NCBI GenBank assembly: GCA_021014325.1 | Contig: JAJGQC010000311.1 | Span: 62,001-126,000, forward strand | DNA: 64,000 bases | Reading direction: 5' to 3' | Source: Plazaster borealis | Lineage: Eukaryota > Echinodermata > Asteroidea > Forcipulatida > Labidiasteridae | Shown here: piece by piece, positions 57,401-64,000 of the stretch | Numbering within the stretch: the first letter of the stretch is position 1 | Layout of the letters: every line of letters starts with the position of its first letter | The notes under the pieces: generated by a model | Told to the model about the DNA's origin: nothing | Databases searched by the model: none | Seen by the model: only the letters and a program-made list of their open reading frames with translations | Translations under genes and position numbers: made by a program

Positions 57401-60400
57401 TGACGTCAAATGCTCTTCGCATTCGCAGGAAGTATGAACCAGGCTTTACAAAGCATTCTTCCCTTACACAGCTAGTGCAGAAATTTGGCACTTACATTGT
57501 AAGCAGCAAATGGTAACAGTAAGCGCAGAAATGTGCGATAAGCAGAGCCATGAATTTGGGCCACGGTTGGACCAACATGACGAATTCCACAAACCAGCTA
57601 GAAAGGTGAAAAATGGTTGGTACAATGCTAACACTATTTGCCACACACAAAAATACTTCCAAGGTGAAATTCCCTTTGAAGTTGGTGATTACAGGAGTGT
57701 TTCTGTCATTACCATACACCCTCTTTGTCAGCTACGATGATGTGAGGGCTAAAATGCTGGAAGCGGAGTGCTATAGGAATCCCTTGGTTCTTATCGATGA
57801 AGATCTGGTCGTCCAGACGACTTGTGGCTGTAGATAAAGTAGGAGAACTACAGTTCAGGCGATTGATCAATATTTATGTCAATTCAATTCAATTCAATTA
57901 CTCCTTATTATATCCAAAAAAGGGTAATTCAAATGCTCGCATACAGTAAAAACATTGAAACATTAAAAACGGTTCTAGGGATATATACAATTACAAAGAA
58001 ACTCACTAAAAAGCGATAAGTATATAAGAAAAGAACATACCTGGTGACTGGATGGTCACGGGGCAATCATTATTCAAACCATCACATGGCCTAACCCATA
58101 TACCATGCCTTTTGGTTACCCAGATAACATTCATACATTGGGCCAACGTTGGTATCGGGTCGGCAATGTTGGCGTTGGTATTGTGTCAGCTTTTGGCGTT
58201 GGCCCCATGTTGGCACTACGTCGCCATGAATGGCAGTGGCATTATGTTTGTTTCTGATGTTGGGCCAATGTTGGCTCTAGGTCGGCAGAACCACACTGGT
58301 TTTACATTGGCAATCAACGTTAAGCCAATGTTGGTTTTTAGTGAAAAGACAACAATTGGCATTGTGTTATGGTTCTAATGTTGGGCCAATGCTGACTCTA
58401 GGTTGGCATTACCACATTGGTTTTACGTTGGCGATCAATGATGAGACAACGTTGGATATCAGTGGGAAAGCAGTATTGGCATTATGTTGTTGCTGTGTTG
58501 TTGGGCAAATGTTGGCTCTAGGTCGGCATTACCACATTGGTTTTACGTTGGTGATGAATGACGAACCAACGTTGGTTATTGGTGGAAAAGCAATATCGGC
58601 CTTGTGTTGGTTTCCGACGTAGGACCAATGTTGGCTCTAGGTCGGCATTATCACATTGGTTTTACCTCGGTACTCGATGTTGAGCCAACATTTGTTATAC
58701 GATTCGAAATCAATATAGTAAATGTGATCGTTTCAGACGTAGAACCAATGTTGGCTCTAGGTCGGCATTATCTCATTGGTTTTACGTCGGTACTCGATGT
58801 TGAGCCAACATTGGTTATTGGTTGGAAAAGCAATATCAGCATTGTGTATGGTTACTGATGAAGGACCAATGTTGGCTCTACTTCGGCATTACAACATTGG
58901 TTTTACGCCGGCACTCAATGTTGAGCCAACGTTTGTTATTGGTGGGAAAAGCAACATCGGCATTGTGTTGGTTTCTGATGTTGTACCAATGTTGGCTCTG
59001 TGATCGGCATTTACCACATTGGTTTTACGTCGGCACTCAATGTTGAGCCAACGATTGTTATTGGGAGGAAAAGCAATATCGGCATTGTGTTGGTTTCTGA
59101 TGTAGGACCAATGTGGGCTCTGTGGTCGGTATTATCACATTGGTTTTATGCCGGCACTTAATGAGGAACCAATCTTGGTTATAAGTGGGAAAGTTATATA
59201 GGCTTTGTGTTAGTTGCCAACTAAGAACAAATGTTGGCTTTATGGCAGCATTGTCACATTTGTTTCATGTTAGCGACCAATGTGGAGCCCACATTTTGCG
59301 AAGTCAGTTTGCAAAGGCTGCGGCCAGAGTTGCAGTTGGCACCCTGACCTGGGTGAGCCACAACAATGACATCAAAGCTACTCAACGCACTGGGGTCAGA
59401 CCTAGCTGGGCTGACCCGGGAAGCTAATTGAACACACCCTAATAATCTTAGCTCTTTGTGAAATCCAGCCCTGGTTAGAAAGCTAAAGAAGGGTTTTACT
59501 TCCATCAAAGGCCTGGGGAAAAATATTGGAGTCTGGTGCTTTACAATTATGCATCACCTAAAAGAAAATGTAATTTAATTGATAATTATTCCCGATGCAA
59601 GAATTATCAGAGCTGCCAACATTTGCATCTTGTAATCAGGAGATTTTGTACAACAATCAGGAGATATTTAGAATTGCACTCAACATAACTAGAGACAAAG
59701 TTTCAATAATCAGGAGATTTTCAAATTTGTTCTTTAGAACAGAGAAAGATTGGTGGATTTTCAGGAACTTTCTGCATAATCAGGGAGAGTTGACAGCTTC
59801 GAGAGTACTTCAAACATTCCAAACTTGTGTCAAAGAACTTCCCCACACCCCACTCTTCTTTTTCATTTCATTTCATTTATTCTGGTTATGAAGCCAAGGA
59901 CTCTCAGACAAGCGAACTTAATCACTGTACCCAAATGGAGAGAAGACAAGGAAGGAAGTTTCAGTTTTACATGTGGGAGGAAAACCCCAGAGAAATATTC
60001 CAGGAAAAACCCACGTAATCAGGTAGGGACTGAAAACCCAATCCACGTAGTGCCCCGGCATGTTCGAACCAGGGACCTAGAGGTGGAAGGCAAGGAAAGC
60101 TACCACTACGCCAACCCGACCACCTTCCCAATCCCGAGGTGAATTCTGCTACCCGAGCAAATTGCCACCACCTACCCTCATGACAGACTGAGCAAAATAC
60201 TTGCAGCACCAATTCGTGAACTTGCTAGAGATGTTGAGTTCCTTGGTGGTGATATTGACTGCATCCGCCTCCCGTATGTCTGTGGTTTGGGAGGAGAATT
60301 GGGAAACGAATACAGTTGAATAATAAGAGCGAAACGGCATAAACAGGTCAAAATTACGCACATGAACATAAATGAATGAGTGGCTTTCTTGAGTTCACCA

Positions 60401-62136
60401 TAATTTAGTAATATTTGCATCTCTAAGAAACAGATACAATAAACACAATTTGCGACCCAAGTCACGTGACTCATAGTGGGTATATAATGTAAACAAACCA
60501 AGCAAGCAACGCGCAGTGTTCGTGGAAAAGCATTGCTGCTTCCGAGTGCTTCTGCCTTAGGTGCGGAGGAAGCCATGCTTGACCACGCACACTGGGTGTA
60601 GCTGCCTGGTTTGTTTACATTGTATACCCACTATGAAACACACGACTCTGGTCGCCGATTGTGTCTATTGGAATGTTCTTTTCTTTAACCCTTTTATTAG
60701 AGACCATTCGTTTCTGTATAATCATCACAATATACCAATACATAGCTACTAATGTTGACATTTGTACTTTTTTTCTTCAGTAAAAATGCCTTTAAAAAAC
60801 AATATGAAACAGAAAGTCTGATTTGTTTTTGGAATGTAAACAGTATGTCAACATGGGAAACATTGGACAATGGACAATGTCAATTCTGGACATGGCTGTC
60901 ACTATGACCTCTTTGTGTGAATGGAAGCAGGTCAAATCTTGCAGCCATTTGCGGTCGCTATGAGCATTTTGGTTTGAGTCGCTTGTTGCCACTATGGTCT
61001 CCAAAGGGTTAAACTAAATTTGTGGACGCTTTTTTCAAAAGTTTTACTTCTTCTCCCATTTTGATTCAGCACGTCGCACTGATGGTCAAAAAGGACTAGT
61101 GTCTGAATGCGATGAATCTGGAATCCACTCACAATGCTTGGACCTTTGTCGAATATCTTCCTGGACCTCGAGAAATTCTGGGAGTGAGGAAACTGCAAAC
61201 CGATTGGACCAGGGTTCTGCGGCCTCGCTGGAGGAGGCTGCTCGCCGGCGCGGATGGGCACCGGTTTGACTATCTCGTTGGGGATATTTAGCGTGGTCGG
61301 TGGAGGCGAGTCACTGAAAGGAAAGAGAAGATGGCTGAGTTGAGGACAGCGTTGGAACTGATAACAACTTATAACAGATTTTTGAAAGTTCTGTGTCAAA
61401 TATCTCTGCGGATAAGAGGAATTCTTTACCTAAGATTTAAGGGCAAGGCCTTGTCGTTTCTCGTTAAAAGACTGTTCGGTGCGGACGTTGATGACCTTCT
61501 TGTTGCATCGAGAAGGAGCTGGGGCTTGGCCATAACACAGCTGCCTGATAATAATTATAGACAAAAAAAACTTTTTTTTCAACACATGTAAAAAAAATGT
61601 GGAATGTGCTCAAATTGCACAGTAGGGCTTTGAAAAACAAAAAGTAGAAAACATTCTGAAGGCCTTGTATCAATTCAGTGTGCTTCGGCCAAACTAAAAA
61701 TAACTTTGGCCCAGAATGCCCCAGTTTGGAAAAACCTGGGAGAACCCTGATATGTAAATTGGCGACTTTGGCTACGGCTACTATATTTCACTGCATGCAA
61801 CGTGGCGATACAGCTGTAGCAGTAGCCGTAGCCGCCAATTTGGACACGGCCTTACCTTCAGGTTGATCTGGTTGACAAGTTGCTGGGCGAGTCTCTTGAC
61901 ACAAGGCATTGGATCAGAAGCCAGAGTCAGCATCGTCTTCCATATCTGCACGTACACATTGCTGTAGCTGGACTTCAGTAGGTTGCTCTGGCTACTCCCC
62001 ATGGCCCCGCTGGTGTGCCCTCTAACAAACAGCACTGGGCCGTTGCCTGAGAAGGCGTCCCCACTTCTAGATGATGTGAAGCCGTTAGACCCCGAGGAAC
62101 CGGAGCTGTTGTTGCCGGGTGATCTAGACACTTGAC
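48295..62136 (-). CDS. RPTOR: RPTOR (Raptor, MTORC1 scaffold), C-terminal half, 11 exons
   Basis: Raptor is the substrate-recruiting subunit of the cytosolic, lysosome-associated TORC1 kinase complex. Exons on the minus strand, 5' to 3': 61856-62136, 61133-61313, 60176-60268, 57713-57827, 57173-57297, 54939-55049, 51498-51604, 51142-51272, 50779-50868, 48708-48827, 48295-48424. The last eight form a continuous, phase-consistent WD40 propeller from LDDQIFI to [15 protein letters not shown]. Phase breaks show that at least one exon is missing between 61856 and 61313 and another between 60176 and 57827. The last exon with the stop was not found below 48295, and the 5' half lies beyond 64000. Confidence 0.93.
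48708..48827 (-). CDS. RPTOR: RPTOR exon, WD40 SVNGDVHFW to HPQAYIFA
   Basis: Acceptor TAACCAACAG, donor TG|GTAGGC. Encodes [20 protein letters not shown] and [17 protein letters not shown], matching SVNGDVRIFDPR...GLTALDIHPQADLIA. Confidence 0.92.
49488..49720 (-). repeat. TAATAATAA...TATATAGCGCATTTTACA dispersed repeat
   Basis: An (AAT)n tract next to TTATATAGCGCATTTTACAA and a GCGCTCCAAAGGC tail resembles the abundant 3' ends of short retroelements in marine invertebrates, in reverse orientation. A weaker relative lies at 19183-19245. Confidence 0.45.
50779..50868 (-). CDS. RPTOR: RPTOR exon, WD40 [17 protein letters not shown]
   Basis: A 90-nt exon after TTTTTTCCAG. Encodes [20 protein letters not shown] and [10 protein letters not shown]. 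Matches CRVMTYREHTAWVVKASLQKRPDGHIVS. Too short to appear as a long open frame. Confidence 0.92.
51142..51272 (-). CDS. RPTOR: RPTOR exon, WD40 [13 protein letters not shown]
   Basis: Encodes [20 protein letters not shown], then [20 protein letters not shown]. This is the most strongly conserved part of the propeller. Donor CAG|GTAAAT. Confidence 0.96.
51498..51604 (-). CDS. RPTOR: RPTOR exon, WD40 [14 protein letters not shown]
   Basis: Acceptor ATTATTTCAG, donor CAG|GTTAGT. Encodes [20 protein letters not shown] and then [15 protein letters not shown], close to vertebrate VVDWEQETGLLMSSGDVRIVRIWDT. Confidence 0.95.
51640..52010. repeat. Duplicated CAACCACTGGTGTTCCGTGG block
   Basis: CAGTGGCAACCACTGGTGTTCCGTGGGTC occurs at about 51664 and 51935. 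Between them GACGACCCACTCAGTGGC is repeated three times (51784-51835). It lies in the RPTOR intron between 51604 and 54939. Confidence 0.6.
52040..52230 (-). mobile_element. Helitron-like repeat fragment
   Basis: The minus strand reads ATCCGAACACCTAGTG and then AAATCTCTAGTTTTTC, the same terminal words (CCGAACACCTA and TCTCTAG) seen in the repeats at 21528-23044 and 53560-54292. TGTTTGTTGGAACAAACA is a small hairpin. Confidence 0.4.
52764..53136 (-). mobile_element. MITE family A, full copy in RPTOR intron
   Basis: TTAA at both ends; starts TTAAAGGTATCGTACACG and ends GTACAGTGCCTTTAA. Complete interior in reverse orientation. Confidence 0.85.
53560..54292 (+). mobile_element. Helitron-like repeat with hairpin-CTAA end
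   Basis: Shares the AACGAAATGTTCAACTTA and GTGTAGCGTTTGTTG blocks with 21800-21930, and GATGACATCATCATGACGTC with 13200. Ends GTTCGGGCTGAATGCCCGAA followed by CACCTAA at about 54292. A hairpin before CTAA is the expected Helitron 3' signature. No Rep/helicase. Confidence 0.5.
54828..54895 (-). repeat. tRNA-derived SINE fragment
   Basis: GGGAATCGAACCCGGGCCAC is a reverse-complement B box, and the GCGCTTTATGCACTAG stretch 30 bp on stands where the A-box arm would be. This layout is typical of tRNA-derived SINEs. No functional tRNA. Confidence 0.5.
54939..55049 (-). CDS. RPTOR: RPTOR exon, WD40 DDGAVQIC to LSDMLPSVK
   Basis: Acceptor GTATTTTCAG, donor AAAG|GTATGT. Encodes [20 protein letters not shown], then [15 protein letters not shown], matching DDGAIRVWKNF...TAWQGLSDMLP. 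Confidence 0.93.
55122..55420. mobile_element. GGGCCCAATTTCAT-family repeat with internal duplication
   Basis: Starts GGGCCCAATTTCATAGAGCT and ends CCATGAAATGTGGCCC. The central segment ACAACAAATGTATGCTTACC...AAGCAATAATTTC (about 121 bp) is tandemly repeated at 55150 and 55271 and nearly identical, so the duplication is recent. Confidence 0.8.
55612..55960 (+). pseudogene. 3' end of a CR1/L2-like non-LTR retrotransposon
   Basis: Encodes [20 protein letters not shown] then [17 protein letters not shown], the characteristic C-terminus of CR1/L2-type reverse transcriptase ORF2. It is followed by AGCGCTTTGAGACAGAGCC and a (TTA)n tail at 55920-55945. 5'-truncated, as is typical for such elements. 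A family-A MITE begins at once downstream. Confidence 0.85.
55965..56338 (+). mobile_element. MITE family A, full copy in RPTOR intron
   Basis: TTAAAGGCATCGTACACGTT at the left and AACGTGTACAGTGCCTTTAA at the right, 374 bp. This copy is a good representative of the family consensus. Confidence 0.88.
56515..56725. repeat. Tandem pair of about 121-bp units
   Basis: CCACTCATTCTACACCCAGAAAC...GATGTTTACAATTCAGGA at about 56535 recurs at about 56660 with mild divergence. Confidence 0.6.
57173..57297 (-). CDS. RPTOR: RPTOR exon, WD40 blade 1-2
   Basis: Encodes [20 protein letters not shown] and [19 protein letters not shown], up to the G|GTGAGT donor. Matches CFWDWEKGEKLDYF...RVTAMEYLNGQDCSLLLTAT. 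Confidence 0.93.
57713..57827 (-). CDS. RPTOR: RPTOR exon, start of WD40 propeller
   Basis: Acceptor TATCTACAG, donor ATG|GTAATG. Encodes [20 protein letters not shown] and then [15 protein letters not shown], the first blade (vertebrate NPGVPSVVKFHPF...VADKDSIC). It joins the next exon in phase 2 to give VCVWNWENG. Confidence 0.92.
58135..59335. repeat. 120-bp satellite in RPTOR intron, about 9-10 units
   Basis: TTGGCTCTAGGTCGGCATTA recurs at about 58271, 58390, 58511, 58629, 58749, 58869, 58989, 59110 and 59234, a period of 118-124 bp. Each unit has several CCAATGTTGG/CCAACGTTGG palindromic cores. The length is near 3x40, so frames stay open without being genes. Confidence 0.92.
59880..60140 (-). 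repeat. Dispersed SINE-like repeat
   Basis: GTTCGAACCAGGGACC at 60062-60077 is a reverse B box and CTACCACTACGCCAACCCG follows, the usual reverse-strand tRNA-like module. Upstream, GGGAGGAAAACCCCAGAGAA is a common invertebrate repeat body. Confidence 0.5.
60176..60268 (-). CDS. RPTOR: RPTOR exon with CKYFAQSVM
   Basis: Encodes [20 protein letters not shown] then AQSVMR, matching the conserved W-ARYFAQPVM segment before the propeller. Donor AGG|GTAGGT. The acceptor at 60268 (GGGAG) fits the phase of the upstream exon. A better-looking CCACAG acceptor would start at 60279 but breaks the phase. Confidence 0.8.
61133..61313 (-). CDS. RPTOR: RPTOR exon, Pro-rich linker with [10 protein letters not shown]
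   Basis: Acceptor TTTCCTTTCAG; donor ATT|GTGAGT. Proline-rich ([14 protein letters not shown]), then [17 protein letters not shown], which corresponds to the conserved HSHQFPRTRKMFDKGP of vertebrate Raptor. Little else in this linker is conserved. Confidence 0.85.
61856..62136 (-). CDS. RPTOR: RPTOR exon, end of helical-repeat region
   Basis: Begins after TTCAAAACTTCAG. It encodes a Ser/Gly-rich linker ([14 protein letters not shown]) and then a helical HEAT/ARM-like segment, [20 protein letters not shown] to [12 protein letters not shown], ending at AAG|GTAAGG. In Raptor this region precedes the Pro/Ser-rich linker. Ends in phase 0, which does not match the next exon found. Confidence 0.75.
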
Positions 62137-64000
62137 CTGAAGTTTTGAGAACCATTTCAAAAGATGTTTTTTGTTCGTTTTAAAAATATATTTAAGTTCA
62201 TGTGCTCAGCAATCTCACATCATTTCATGTTTCTTTGAAAAGAACAATACATGTGCCAGGAAATTGTAAATTGTTTACCCGGTAGATTTGCTATTGATTT
62301 TCTTGATTAAACACTCTTTGTGAGTATAATGGCATCTTTTTAGGCTTTCATGGTAAAAAAATTAAACACTTCTAAAAAGACTGGTGCTGTACTTATCTTA
62401 ATGGCTTTGTTTATTTTTATTTGCACTTGAAACATGGAACATTACTTCGTTTTAATGAAAGCTTGCCATGCAACGGCTTTGGCTAAGGATCTGCTAACCA
62501 TTAAGAACCCACATGCTCTTCTGGCATTGGGCGCCAAAATGGCTGCCAAAGCCTCAGCCAGAGCCGGTGTAGAAGCCATGCTTGTGAAACAGCCTCACAG
62601 ACATGAGGAGGATGCAAACAAAAATCTGCTGCTGTAGCATAAATTATGTATGCTTCGGCAGTGTTCAAATCAGCAGCTGTGGTTTGAACACCATGTTAAC
62701 ATGCATTGAAGCATATAGCACGCCCAACAGCGACAGCCGCCCAACAGCGACAGCCGCAGCTGCCAATAAGCCATGGAATAATGTCTGGTACTTGCTTAGT
62801 CACACATTACCACTTCAATTTGAATTATTTAGACTATCGAGACAGTTGCTATGTCACATGATTCAGGGCAAGCTTTTGCATAGTTACATAAGAGATGGCG
62901 AACACCCATACACAATTTTGAATGAATGTGAATTGCACAATTCAAATTTTATGCAGTAACTGGTGGCTAAGCAAGTCATTGCACCAGATGTCATTCAAAT
63001 CAAACTAGCAATGGCTTATTTGGACATGGCTTTAAAACAATTTATTCATTTAGCGGTTCATAAAGAGTTTCAGGTGGAAACAGTTCACCTCACGTTGCTT
63101 TTTTTTTATATAAATGCCGTGCAAACCTCTACGTTGCTGAGAAATTACGAGTGCTTCAACAGCTTTTTCAAAGTTGGCTTTCGCCATACTCCACACAAAT
63201 ACAGCAATCTTACACACAGCAAACTGAATCTATCAAACCGTCCATGTCACATTTGTATTGCTCAATACAACATGTCACAAGAATAGAAGACTTGTGCCAT
63301 GTCTGAATTAACAGCTTTAACCACACAACTGTCATGTTTTGAGTGGTGGAGAAACTATGCACATAATTAACTGATTTTCCAATGCTATTGCCACACAATA
63401 TAAATGGATACATGCATAGTGCCTCTTACATACGGAATGATTTTGAATAATTTTAATCTTTAAAAATTATTTTAAGATAACAGATTCTAGCTGAATTAAA
63501 ATAGCTATTGACAAAGAAATTATCAGAATAAATACTCATAATTAAGTTGTGTTTAGATACTAAAAACACTCATTGATCATCATTGCAAACCGTTGTTTAA
63601 AGATTTATTTGAAATCAACTGCAATAAAACATATTTCAAATTAGTAACAAAAAGTCAAACTTACACACGAATAACAACAACAAATTTGGCCCGACCAAAA
63701 TAAAACACGAGAAAGACTTTTTGTACATAGCATAATGCATTGTGCTACACTAAATTACCTGTTAGCTAAATGAAGAGTAGAATTGTGGCAGAAATAACAA
63801 AATTGAGAACACTTTTAAAAAATAACCAGCAAATTTGAAAAAAAGGGATTCAAATGTAAGAAATGAGGTTGAAAGGTGTCAGTCGGAAAAGAAGTCTTTA
63901 GAATTATTTCTGCATGAGATGTACCATGAGATGAATAACATGAAAGAAAGGTCGTTAACAGTTTGAAGTTTCGGTTTTAGTAGAAAAATTAACACACAGG
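62137..64000. other. RPTOR intron, no exon recognised
   Basis: Contains a 55430-55515 relative at about 62845-62945 (GACAGTTGCTATGTCA...GGGCAAGCTT) and the doubled CCCAACAGCGACAGCCG (62723-62757). Open frames here lack recognisable domains or splice-site support. Confidence 0.5.

Noticed and set aside
58052..59046. Overlapping plus-strand frames with [17 protein letters not shown] peptides
   Set aside because: Translation of the 120-bp satellite in different frames; no gene features.
61485..61575. Possible missing RPTOR exon after an ATTATTATCAG acceptor, minus strand
   Set aside because: No donor in the segment gives the phase needed to join 61856 to 61313, and the peptide does not match Raptor.
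62434..62637. Plus-strand frame MEHYFVLMKACHATALAKDL
   Set aside because: Alanine-rich and plausible at first sight, but it has no recognisable domain, no splice context and lies in an RPTOR intron.

Overview
This 64-kb window is eukaryotic and repeat-rich. Protein-coding exons are sparse, short and separated by introns with GT-AG boundaries. It is most likely from a deuterostome invertebrate. Three things point to an echinoderm, probably a sea star: the interspersed-repeat families (TTAA-flanked MITEs with a TTAAAGGCA terminus and a GGGCCCAATTTCAT family), CCCTAA/TTAGGG-type telomere repeats, and the style of the recognised genes. The species cannot be fixed from the sequence alone.

Layout. 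1-13 kb has no recognisable gene. It holds nested MITEs, an interstitial telomere-like tract (1349-1500), a 0.65-0.7-kb inverted duplication (4390-5034 and 7250-7952) and a Helitron-like repeat (about 12300-13393). 13.4-19.2 kb is a satellite array of about 312-bp and 259-bp units. Each unit carries a hairpin followed by CTAA, like a Helitron 3' end, and a 1009-bp stretch of the array is itself tandemly duplicated. 19.3-20.0 kb is a broken non-LTR reverse transcriptase (YADD motif, minus strand) split by a MITE at a TTAA. 20-31 kb is mostly dispersed repeats. At 30976-33582 a MITE has been split by a 2.3-kb TGTCAC...GTGACA element with a 4-bp target duplication.

The centrepiece is an essentially complete ISL2EU-type DNA transposon at 33906-41996, with 64-bp terminal inverted repeats. 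It carries two convergent multi-exon genes: a THAP-domain DDE transposase on the plus strand, and a SWIM zinc finger / YqaJ nuclease / PHD finger protein on the minus strand. Both are complete apart from a few small frame breaks. Three are single missing bases in homopolymer runs and one is a TA dinucleotide gain.

To its right are an unassigned exon (42074-42197) and the last coding exon of MRM2 (mitochondrial 2'-O-ribose rRNA methyltransferase, 42453-42919). From 48.3 to 62.1 kb, eleven minus-strand exons encode the C-terminal half of Raptor (RPTOR, the MTORC1 scaffold): part of the region before the propeller plus most of the WD40 propeller. The 5' half lies beyond 64000. The stop-bearing last exon and at least two internal exons were not found. 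RPTOR introns contain a 120-bp satellite (58135-59335), MITEs and the 3' end of a CR1/L2-like retrotransposon. A 12-bp GC-balanced minisatellite (46703-47200) and two perfect 46-bp palindromes (41470-41515, 45730-45775) are further structural oddities.
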